From: Desulfovibrionaceae bacterium
GTDB lineage: Bacteria; Desulfobacterota; Desulfovibrionia; Desulfovibrionales; Desulfovibrionaceae
Direction of reading: 5' to 3'
Assembly: GCA_019421865.1 (NCBI GenBank)
Contig: JAHZEL010000012.1
Coordinates: forward strand, 1-64,000
Length of the DNA: 64,000 nucleotides
Below the pieces are notes generated by a model, which worked only from the letters and a program-made list of their open reading frames with translations, had not been told where the DNA came from and ran no database searches. Numbering within the stretch: position 1 is the first letter of the stretch; each line of letters starts with the position of its first letter. The translations under genes were made by a program, and so were the position numbers. Shown here in pieces: positions 42,001 through 48,514 of this stretch.

Positions 42001-42042
42001 GAAGGCGCGGACGGAAAAAACTCTTTCGCGTCGCAGGGATGA
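39004..42042 (+). CDS. large membrane protein of unknown function
   Basis: 1012 residues, start at the ATG behind GGGGAGAGG. Residues 1-640 are soluble and mixed alpha/beta. HPHGIKGLV, a repeat of TIM-barrel-like strands (YAAAKEILEAAAIMGIHVRV, RLILNLAGLNVRDVLELLYD) and conserved aspartates hint at a phosphoesterase or PHP-like barrel, but no complete metal site was identified. Residues 655-815 hold about four membrane helices (TQDWWFLAWFGTFIWFGITG first), then a cytoplasmic helical tail. Divergent from a DeoR repressor with a shared operator. I do not recognise the family; it may be a membrane-anchored sugar-phosphate enzyme or sensor. Confidence 0.8.
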   Translation: MSVNLYFDRQDREILTMVNRILECPDKAQSRVFDANLHPHGIKGLVISRVSRVAYAVINLLTNLEVGQADDRIMALQALYDEVMSSAHSMLRRNTARVLLQIMKDLVRAQDSPLTQLKLAHDFRKAAQGTPRVVRKMLARYHLPEMPEEWNQLSFDDHVYDAHSRGRKTPTHLIMDAWIKGLRYLTVVYSNYIDYAAAKEILEAAAIMGIHVRVGLEVRCPFRGRYVSMVWVPRGFTASGDFLEFLESDKMRALTAQGREAVEWRKQKTLEALERWNAGRRRDIARAWGTEIPELHSGRLMACVGLGQPSFEHLAECIHSYVLPFVKERARALKERVAAGGDENGALEQEILKLDGLTADVIAREWLDGSDLPEIGGGEENVPLMFTRSPAQMVEELAGLHTGYRLILNLAGLNVRDVLELLYDCDCCITHLELFNLKDWHEGLLNDLPAINELQRVLNEGRGPRIKQIVHEILDSLEAQGETERAEKFRSIQSNIPTLWEYYRKNPLKSRIGSNSVRDNNGRSFGMGFVYTETLPARAKKTLRENSQYMGEIPVYTRIEERVSYEDDRESVSAFTRAVRRIPGLRHFRQSRNRAWLPDDNSQIARPGNVVSLGGINVTPDNGLRAEPAVHREEKPGSAYLSTTVTNWIKVMAGFIPSVASFLYTQDWWFLAWFGTFIWFGITGIRNIIQMVVAGNGTTRTTLLRWKDHVSISRICDSLMYTGISVALLEVIVRVWLLEDLCGLSVREHPGAVFAVLNFVNAIYICTHNIYRGFPREAAIGNLFRSALAIPVSSWYNQAFVAILLLCGVEDPLFYSVPSAAIISKLASDTVAAVIEGYADSQNNRRMRRWDYDGKIARVFSCYTRLELLFPEEDILIKLARSEGKASEPSGEARKLELALIINALDLMYFWFYQPRAQDAFRRLIRNMSQADRTVFARSQLVLLRERDISQLFVDGLVGRNFSQPLAFYLDRRRDYLNAMMKLCHPGRKSVQALPTIVFEGADGKNSFASQG

Positions 42043-42127
42043 AAAGAATCGAAACCGTATTGCATAACGGTCTGAAGTATAGTACACAAAAAACATACTC
42101 GTATCGGCAACCGTTGATGCGGGTAGA

Positions 42128-42179
42128 GCTCCCGATGTTCATGCGGGAGCAGGGAACTCTAATATATGCCACGGCATAT
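42128..42179 (+). promoter_or_regulatory. leader hairpin and palindrome before the second TRAP operon
   Basis: GCTCCCG...CGGGAGC hairpin (about 42128-42150), then a palindrome ATATGCC-AC-GGCATAT (42164-42179) 25 bases before the dctP start. A possible -10 (TATAGT) lies near 42080. No regulator gene adjoins; the sites may be an operator or an mRNA structure. Confidence 0.4.
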
Positions 42180-42203
42180 CTGAACAAGTTCTGAGGAGGA
42201 CTT

Positions 42204-43214
42204 ATGAAACGCTTTGTTGCTCTTTCCCTGGTCATGGGTCTGATGCTTGGCGCCACCGCCATGGTCGGCACCGCGCAGGCCGCTAAAGTCATCAAGATTG
42301 CCGGTATGAAGGCCGAGGGCGAACCCGAAACCATCGGTATGCACAAGTTCGGCGAATATCTGGAAAAGCTTTCCAACGGCAAGTACAAGGTGAAGGTCTA
42401 CCCCAACAGCTCCCTCGGAAAGGAAGACAAGTACATCGCCGATACCCGCCGCGGCACCATTGAAATGTGCGCCACCGGTACCCAGGTTGCCTCCTTCCAT
42501 CCCGCCATGGCCATGATGGAAACCCCCATGCTGTACGACAGCTATGAACATGCCTACAAGGCCATCAACGGCGGCGTGTTCGACCTGCTCACCGACGGCT
42601 TCACCGAAAAGTCCGGCCTCCGTACCCTCAACATGTTCCCCCTCGGCTTCCGCCACTTCTACACCAAGAACCCCGTGCACAGCATTGACGACATCAAGGG
42701 CCTCAAGCTCCGCGTGCCGAACATCACCCTGTACACCACCTTCGCCAAGGAATGCGGCATCAACGGCCAGGCCATGCCCTTCGCCGAAGTTATGAGCTCC
42801 GTTGACCAGGGCGTCATCGACGGCGGCGACAGCCCCCTCTCCGACATCACCTCCACCAAGGTGTACGAAAAGTGCCCGCAGATCACTCTGACCGGCCACA
42901 TCCTCGTTATCCACAGCCTCTTCATCAACGAAAAGCTGTATCAGTCCCTGCCTGATCAGGACAAGGCCTGGTTCAACGAAGCCGCCAAGATGGCTGCTGA
43001 AGACATCTGGAAGCTCGTGCAGGATATGGACAAGAAGTCCATCGCTGAAATCGAAGCCCACGGCGGCACCGTTTCCGAGCCCACTCAGGCCATGAAGGAT
43101 CACATGACCGCCGCTGCCAAGCGCACCTGGACCATGTTCACCGATTCTTCCAACGACAAGACCTACGTTCCCAACGCTCAGGCCATCTTCGACAAGGCCG
43201 CCAGCTTCAAGTAG
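42204..43214 (+). CDS. dctP: TRAP transporter substrate-binding protein (DctP family), second operon
   Basis: 336 residues. The signal peptide is followed by AQA-A cleavage near residue 27. The carboxylate-clamping arginine sits in GLKLRVPN (R170). Ribosome site TGAGGAGG. Codon use is extremely biased to C-ending codons, more so than most genes in the window, indicating high expression. Only about a third of residues look shared with the first DctP, so another acid is transported; with no enzymes nearby, the substrate cannot be named. Confidence 0.93.
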   Translation: MKRFVALSLVMGLMLGATAMVGTAQAAKVIKIAGMKAEGEPETIGMHKFGEYLEKLSNGKYKVKVYPNSSLGKEDKYIADTRRGTIEMCATGTQVASFHPAMAMMETPMLYDSYEHAYKAINGGVFDLLTDGFTEKSGLRTLNMFPLGFRHFYTKNPVHSIDDIKGLKLRVPNITLYTTFAKECGINGQAMPFAEVMSSVDQGVIDGGDSPLSDITSTKVYEKCPQITLTGHILVIHSLFINEKLYQSLPDQDKAWFNEAAKMAAEDIWKLVQDMDKKSIAEIEAHGGTVSEPTQAMKDHMTAAAKRTWTMFTDSSNDKTYVPNAQAIFDKAASFK

Positions 43215-43230
43215 TCTTTGCCTTTGAAAC

Positions 43231-43263
43231 GGGAGTCCGCGTGGGGCGGACTCCCCTTTTTTT
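43231..43263 (+). terminator. intercistronic terminator-like hairpin between dctP and dctQ
   Basis: Perfect 10-bp stem GGGAGTCCGC/GCGGACTCCC with a 5-base loop and a seven-T tail. The next gene starts 34 bases later, so read-through must occur; this sets binding protein above permease. Confidence 0.8.
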
Positions 43264-43296
43264 CTCTGAATCTCTGGCTGGTTCTCTGAGGTTTAT

Positions 43297-43836
43297 ATGA
43301 GTGAATCTTCCTCCAATACGAGGAACAAGGCCAATCAGGCCGGTGCGGTGGCTTTCCAGATTTTCTGCGCCTGCATTTTCCTTGGCATGATAGGTCTGGT
43401 GTTCCTTAATGCCGTTCTGCGCTACTGTTTCAACTCCGGCTATCCGCCGAGCGAGGAATGGGCGCGCTTTCTGTTCATCTACATCACCTTCTTCGGCGCC
43501 ATCGAAGCCTTTTACCGCAAAAAGCACATCGCCGTGGAAATGGTCGTGGACATGCTCCAGGGCAACTGCCGCAAAACGATGAACATCATCGCCATCCTGC
43601 TTACCATCTCCGCGCTTGTCGTGCTTCTGCAGGGCGGCATCTCCTATGTGCTGATGACTCTTGATACGTACGCCATTGCCACCTACGTCAACATGTCGGT
43701 CATCAATGCCACGCTTCCCATCATGGCCGCTGCCGCCATCGTGCTGCAGCTGCGTGATCTGATCGTCATCATCCGTACCCCCGCGTCCGAATTCAAGAAG
43801 ACCTCGGGTATCGATCTGTCTGAGCTTCAGCACTAA
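43297..43836 (+). CDS. dctQ: TRAP transporter small membrane subunit (DctQ), second operon
   Basis: 179 residues with four membrane helices and the family motif PPSEEWARFLFIYITFFGAI. It lies beyond a strong hairpin, which should reduce its level relative to DctP, and nine bases before dctM. Confidence 0.92.
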   Translation: MSESSSNTRNKANQAGAVAFQIFCACIFLGMIGLVFLNAVLRYCFNSGYPPSEEWARFLFIYITFFGAIEAFYRKKHIAVEMVVDMLQGNCRKTMNIIAILLTISALVVLLQGGISYVLMTLDTYAIATYVNMSVINATLPIMAAAAIVLQLRDLIVIIRTPASEFKKTSGIDLSELQH

Positions 43837-43845
43837 GGAGAGAGT

Positions 43846-45126
43846 ATGGAACTGTTTCTTTTTCTCGGATCTCTCTTCGTTTTCCTGAGCTTCGGCATTC
43901 CGATCGCCATGGTGCTCGTGCTCTGCGCCATGGTGCTCATGTTCCACGCCGACATGTGGGATCCCATGACCATCGCGTCCTGCATGCTCGACGGCGCCAA
44001 CAACTATCCGCTGATGGCCATTCCCTTCTTCGTGTTCGCCGGTGAAATCATGGCTGCCGGCGGCCTGTCCAAGCGCGTCGTGCAGTTCGCCCAGCTTCTC
44101 ATCGGCGGCGTGCGCGGCGGCCTCGGCTATGCCGCCATCGTGGCTTCCATCATCTTCGCCGGCCTCATGGGCAGCTCCGTGGGTGAAGCCGCCGCTCTCG
44201 GCGGTCTGCTCCTGCCCATGATGAAGCAGGTGGGCTATCGTCCCGGCCGCGCCGGCGCCATCATCTCCTCCGGCGCCATCCTCGGCCCCATCATCCCGCC
44301 CAGCACCAACTTCATCATCCTCGGCTCCTGCGTGAGCGGCCTGTCCATCACCAAGCTGTTCATGATCGGTCTCTTCCCCGGTATCTTCATCGGTCTCGCC
44401 CTGATGGTCATGTGGTTCATCATCGTCCGTATCGACGGTTACCATGAAACCATCAAGTTCACCGCTGAAGAAAAGAAGAAGATTCTCATCGACGCCACCC
44501 CCGCCTTCATGATGCCCGTGCTGCTGCTCGGCGGTATCCGCTTCGGTGTGTTCACTCCCACCGAAGGCGGCGCCTTCGCTGCCGTGTACGCCATTCTGGT
44601 GTGCCTGCTCTGGTACCGTGAAATCGGCCTCAAGGACCTGCTGCGTGTGAGCGCTTCTTCCGCTCGTACCACCGCCGCCGTTATGATGATCGTGGCCACC
44701 GCTACCGCCATCGGCTACTTCATCACTCTGGCCGACATCCCCCAGCAGATCATCTCGCTGTTCTCGCCGTTCAAGGATTCGCCGATCATCCTGCTGCTGC
44801 TCATCAACGTGTTCCTGTTCCTGATCGGCATGGTCATGGACCTTACCCCCAACGTCCTCATCTTCGCGCCCGTGTTCTACCCGCTGATTCTGGACGCCGG
44901 TATCGATCCTTACCACTTCGGCCTCATCTTCATCCTGAACCTCGGCATCGGCGTTATTACGCCCCCCGTCGGCACGGTTCTCTATGTGGTGTGCGGCATC
45001 GGCAACCTCAAGCTGCCTGCCCTGGTCAAGAACCTGCTTCCCTTCCTGTTCGTGGAAATCCTCATGCTCCTGCTGCTGACGATCTTCCCCGCACTGTCCA
45101 TCACCCCCATGAACTGGCTTATCTGA
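43846..45126 (+). CDS. dctM: TRAP transporter large permease subunit (DctM), second operon
   Basis: 426 residues, about twelve membrane helices. The two reentrant-loop motifs GLMGSSVGEAAALGGL and IGVITPPVGTVLYVVCG mark DctM. The gene keeps the strong codon bias of dctP. A good terminator follows, so the operon contains only the three transporter genes. Confidence 0.95.
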   Translation: MELFLFLGSLFVFLSFGIPIAMVLVLCAMVLMFHADMWDPMTIASCMLDGANNYPLMAIPFFVFAGEIMAAGGLSKRVVQFAQLLIGGVRGGLGYAAIVASIIFAGLMGSSVGEAAALGGLLLPMMKQVGYRPGRAGAIISSGAILGPIIPPSTNFIILGSCVSGLSITKLFMIGLFPGIFIGLALMVMWFIIVRIDGYHETIKFTAEEKKKILIDATPAFMMPVLLLGGIRFGVFTPTEGGAFAAVYAILVCLLWYREIGLKDLLRVSASSARTTAAVMMIVATATAIGYFITLADIPQQIISLFSPFKDSPIILLLLINVFLFLIGMVMDLTPNVLIFAPVFYPLILDAGIDPYHFGLIFILNLGIGVITPPVGTVLYVVCGIGNLKLPALVKNLLPFLFVEILMLLLLTIFPALSITPMNWLI

Positions 45127-45149
45127 CGGCCTTGTAACGGGTAAATCCG

Positions 45150-45188
45150 GGGCGGCGCATCCCACCGATGCGCCGCCCTTTCTTTTTT
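45150..45188 (+). terminator. terminator of the second TRAP operon
   Basis: 11-bp perfect stem GGGCGGCGCAT/ATGCGCCGCCC, then TTTCTTTTTT. Confidence 0.9.
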
Positions 45189-46222
45189 AATTCCGGCAGG
45201 GCGAAGAGAGGAAAGGCGGAAGAGGTGAAAGAGGCGGAAGCTGCGGAAGGGGGGCATGCCGGGGAGCTGCCCCATGTCTCGTCGGACAGAAGGAAAGGCA
45301 TTGGGGCTTTGCCTCATATCCCATCGGGGGGAATGATTTCCCGACAGGTCGGGACAAGTCCTTCCTCGTTTCCGCTTTGTGGCGGGGAGGGACGGACAGT
45401 CGAGGCGGCCGGAGGGGCTGCGGCGAGGCAGCCGTTTCCGGGGAGAAAAGCTGGCGGGCAGTGCTGACGGCAGAAAGGTTCGGCAGGCGCAGGCGCTGTT
45501 CGGGCTGCTCCGTCAGTGCAGGCGTGTGCTGCCGCCCCCCCTGCGGTGGCCGACTCCTGTTCGTCTTCGCCGGACAGTCGTGATTACGGAAAGGATTTCA
45601 AGATGTTTTGGATAGAGAGGAAGTGTGGAGGGGGATTTTTGGGGGGCCAAGGGAGAAGAACCGGGAATGCTGTGTTTTTGTGGGGCAATCGGCGGACTAG
45701 AGGAAGCGGGGAGCTGTTGGGGGAGCTCCGGTGCTCGAGTTTACGTTTCGTTCACCAGTTTTTCTGTTTGGCGCAAGGTATTCGGGGGGAGAGTCTTGCC
45801 CCCTCTGACGACGCAGGAGAATAGCCGGCCCGCAATAACGGCGGTGCTTTCCGGTGTCGGAAGACCAAGACTGGGCCGTCCGGTTCCCTTCCCCTCGTTG
45901 ATTTTTGCCGGGCCGATATTCCCGCAAGGCATCCTCCTCAGGATATCTTGCCATCCTTTCCTTTGTCACCGTTGGCCGGTGAAACCGGACAACGGTCGGC
46001 CACGGCGTGCGGGCGCGGCAGCGCACACACGCATGAAGGAGACAGCCGAAGAGAAGCCTTCCGCTCACGCGCTCACCGCCGGGAGAAGGCCGCCGGTCGC
46101 GAAGCGGCAGGCGAAACCAGGGGGGCCGGGGGGGATTATCTCCCCCGGCGGGGTCTGGGGCAGCGCCCCAGTGCCTTTCCTGCCTTTCCTGCCTTTCCTG
46201 CCTTTCCGGATCTTTTCGGCAC
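45189..46222. other. 1-kb gene-poor spacer with hairpin and tandem repeats
   Basis: No supported gene; frames are low complexity on both strands, including one preceded by AAGGATT near 45603 that has no sensible protein. It contains a double GC hairpin at 46126-46170 (GGGG...CCCC arms, then TGGGGC-AGC-GCCCCA), which resembles dispersed intergenic repeats of GC-rich bacteria, and four copies of a 9-base repeat. Confidence 0.55.
46172..46207. repeat. four tandem copies of TGCCTTTCC
   Basis: Perfect 9-base unit repeated four times, directly after the double hairpin and before the terminator of the minus-strand gene. Confidence 0.8.
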
Positions 46223-46249
46223 AAAAAAAGCCGGCGGGAAGCCGGCTTT
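46223..46249 (-). terminator. terminator of the two-TM protein gene
   Basis: 9-bp perfect stem AAAGCCGGC/GCCGGCTTT, loop GGGAA, with seven T on the minus strand. Confidence 0.85.
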
Positions 46250-46271
46250 GGGAAGAGCGTGTTTCTGGGGG

Positions 46272-47042
46272 TTAGACTTCGGTGGCGTGGAGCCAGATCT
46301 GGTAGCGGGCGTCGATGGTTTTCTTGGTGGTTTTCCAGTCGATACCGGCGGTATAGTACTTATCGAGGTTGCGCTCGTAGTTTTCGATTTTTGTGAGGAG
46401 GCCTTCCACGGTATTGAGGGCCTGTTCATTGGCGGCGAGCAGCGCCTCGTAGGCTTCTCTGAGGGGTTCGGTCTGGAATTCCTCCATCGGGGTGGCGGAG
46501 GTCATTTCCTGGCCGGTGACGTGGAAATAGAGTTTTTTGAATTTGGCGCACTCTATGCGGTCGTAGGAGACGGAGCGGATGAAGGTAGCGAAAGCGTCGT
46601 GGAGGGTTTTGAACACGTTATAGGCTGCAGCTGCCTTGGAGTTGCAGAAGAACGAGTCGCAGGAGAGCAGGAGGAAGTATTCTTCGCCGATGAACTTCTT
46701 GATGCGGGGGAATTCGTCGGGGTTGTACAGATAGTGATCCCAGTCGGAGACGTGCTTGTCGCCGTCCATGGCGCTGATGAGCAGAGTCTTATGGTGCAGA
46801 AGTTCGGCATAGACCCGGCCGCCGCGGCGCTTGAGAACGGTGATCGCGGTGTTCTTCGAGTGGAAGTACATGGTGAGGGATGCGATGAGCGCCACGAGGC
46901 TGACGGCAAACACGGCTACGAACACGCCCATGAAGGTGAAGGTCGTCATGCTTGCCGAGGCCTGCGAGAAGGGCAGGATCATCACAAACGACAGAACGGA
47001 CAGGAACAGCAGTGCATAGGACAGGTTGCGGAAAGTACTCAT
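46272..47042 (-). CDS. two-helix membrane protein of unknown function
   Basis: 256 residues. Two N-terminal membrane helices (about 7-27 and 36-60) are followed by a soluble, probably cytoplasmic domain of 195 residues rich in aromatic and Lys/Asp residues (KHVSDWDHYLYNPDEFPRIK, FLLLSCDSFFCNSKAAAAYN). No family recognised. It follows the efflux operon on the same strand but is separated by a terminator-like hairpin. Confidence 0.75.
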   Translation of the reverse strand: MSTFRNLSYALLFLSVLSFVMILPFSQASASMTTFTFMGVFVAVFAVSLVALIASLTMYFHSKNTAITVLKRRGGRVYAELLHHKTLLISAMDGDKHVSDWDHYLYNPDEFPRIKKFIGEEYFLLLSCDSFFCNSKAAAAYNVFKTLHDAFATFIRSVSYDRIECAKFKKLYFHVTGQEMTSATPMEEFQTEPLREAYEALLAANEQALNTVEGLLTKIENYERNLDKYYTAGIDWKTTKKTIDARYQIWLHATEV

Positions 47043-47072
47043 GGGATATTCCTTATATTTTCAATCTCGGCG

Positions 47073-47116
47073 TGACAGAAAAGAATCGCCCCGTCAGAAA
47101 CAGATGGAGCGATTCT
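47073..47116 (-). terminator. terminator-like hairpin below the tolC-type gene
   Basis: 8-bp inverted repeat AGAATCGC/GCGATTCT around a 19-base loop; the minus-strand tail is TTTTCTGTC. It separates the efflux operon from the downstream gene. Confidence 0.55.
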
Positions 47117-47157
47117 CTGATGAAATGGAAGAAAGGTCAATCTCATGAATAAATTAT

Positions 47158-48510
47158 TTATCTGCTGAGTATGCGACCTCCCATGGCCTGCCAGACGGCA
47201 TTCGAGGCGGAAATAATGCCGTATTTGCGCTCAAGAACCGAGAGACGCGAGTCGTTGCAGGCCTTCAGGGCTTCGAGCCAGTCCTTGAGTTCATCGGCGC
47301 CCTGTTCATATCGTGCTTTACGGTACGCTTCCACTCTCTGGTCGGCGTCGTATTTTTTCTGAATAGTTTCAAACTGTTGCATGGAGTTCTGGAGAGATGC
47401 GTAGTAGAGCGACACCTCGTTGAGGGCCGTGGTCACGCTCTGCCGGAAGGCGAGTTTGGCGTCTTCAAAGTCAGCCTCGGCAATGCGCACGTTCCATTTT
47501 ACACGATTCCAGTCCAGGAAGGGGAGGCTCAGGCTCACAAGTCCGTTCAGGAACGAGGAGGAGACCAGATCCGAAGCACTGGCGGCGGAGAGGCCGAGGG
47601 TGCCGCCTATGCTGAGCGCGGGGAACAGGTCGGAGCGGGCGGCGTTCTGATCGCGGAAGGCTGAGAGCAGGCGGAAGCGCGCGGCGTTGACATCGGGTCG
47701 TGCGCCGAGGGCCTCCACGGGCACGTTGAGGTCCACGGAAGGCACGTTTGCGGCCAGGAGGTCGGGCAGCGGCAGATCTATGGTTTCATCGGGGCGCAGG
47801 TCGAGGAGGTTGCGCAGGGTCTGCCATTCCTCGTTGAGCTGTTCCTCCAGCGTGAGCACGGTGTTTTTCTGGGAAAGCAGACTCTGCTCGGTCTGGGCGG
47901 GATCGAGTCCGTCGGTCTGGCCTTCGCGGTACTTGTTCTGCATGATGGTGAGCAGCCGCTCGTAGTAGTTCAGGCTTTCCCGGCTGAGTTCGAGCGCGCG
48001 GGAGGTATAGGCGAGGCTGTACCAGGTGTTCACCACGCTGTTGACGAGCGCGAGGCGCGCGGCTTCCTTGTCCTGCGTCGTGGCTTCGTATTCCCACACC
48101 TGGGCGGAAGCGGCGTCGCGCAGGCGGCCCCAGAGATCCAGTTCATAGGAGAGCCCGAAGGACGCGTCGAAACTGCGGGTGGCGGTGCCGGTTTCCATGC
48201 TGCTGCGGGAGCTGGCGCTGCCGGAACCGGAGAAGGAGGGCACCAGTTCCGCGCCGAGCTGGCGGGCCTGATACAGGGCTCTGTTCACGGTAACGGCGCT
48301 GCGGGCGAGATCTATGTTCCGTTCAAGGGCCATGTCGACCAGCTTGTTGAGGGACTCGTCGTTGTAGCTTTTCCACCATTCGCGGTCGATGGTGTATTTC
48401 TCCTGCATCTGGGATTCGCTCAGAACGTCGTCGGCGGGAATCTGGTAGTCACGGCCGGCGCAGCCGGAGAGAAGCAGCAGGGCGGCACAGAGAAGAGGCG
48501 CGGTTTTCAT
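47158..48510 (-). CDS. outer-membrane efflux lipoprotein (NodT/TolC family)
   Basis: 450 residues with a lipoprotein signal (LLLLSGCAG, C17). The OEP architecture has two long helical hairpin repeats (DMALERNIDLARSAVTVNRA, SVVNTWYSLAYTSRALELSR, and NEVSLYYASLQNSMQQFETI). Trimers form the outer-membrane channel that docks onto MacA. Five bases separate it from macB, so it belongs to the same operon. Confidence 0.92.
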   Translation of the reverse strand: MKTAPLLCAALLLLSGCAGRDYQIPADDVLSESQMQEKYTIDREWWKSYNDESLNKLVDMALERNIDLARSAVTVNRALYQARQLGAELVPSFSGSGSASSRSSMETGTATRSFDASFGLSYELDLWGRLRDAASAQVWEYEATTQDKEAARLALVNSVVNTWYSLAYTSRALELSRESLNYYERLLTIMQNKYREGQTDGLDPAQTEQSLLSQKNTVLTLEEQLNEEWQTLRNLLDLRPDETIDLPLPDLLAANVPSVDLNVPVEALGARPDVNAARFRLLSAFRDQNAARSDLFPALSIGGTLGLSAASASDLVSSSFLNGLVSLSLPFLDWNRVKWNVRIAEADFEDAKLAFRQSVTTALNEVSLYYASLQNSMQQFETIQKKYDADQRVEAYRKARYEQGADELKDWLEALKACNDSRLSVLERKYGIISASNAVWQAMGGRILSR

Positions 48511-48514
48511 GGGA

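Noticed and set aside
38713..42096. A continuous minus-strand open frame of over 1300 codons covering 37951-42096
   Set aside because: It is antisense to the 1012-residue gene, rich in His/Ala/Gly/Arg as expected for the mirror of GC-biased codons; only its last 253 codons (DeoR regulator) are real.
43207..45165. Long minus-strand frame antisense to the second TRAP operon
   Set aside because: Composition (His, Asp, Gly, Glu-rich) is that of an antisense shadow, with no start or ribosome site; the plus strand encodes clear DctQ and DctM.
45603..45824. Open frame starting MFWIERKCGGGF after AAGGATT
   Set aside because: Low-complexity Gly/Arg-rich translation in a skewed spacer, and no typical termination or neighbour context; not convincing as a gene.
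46172..46207. CRISPR-like array
   Set aside because: Units are only nine bases and contiguous, with no spacers or cas genes.
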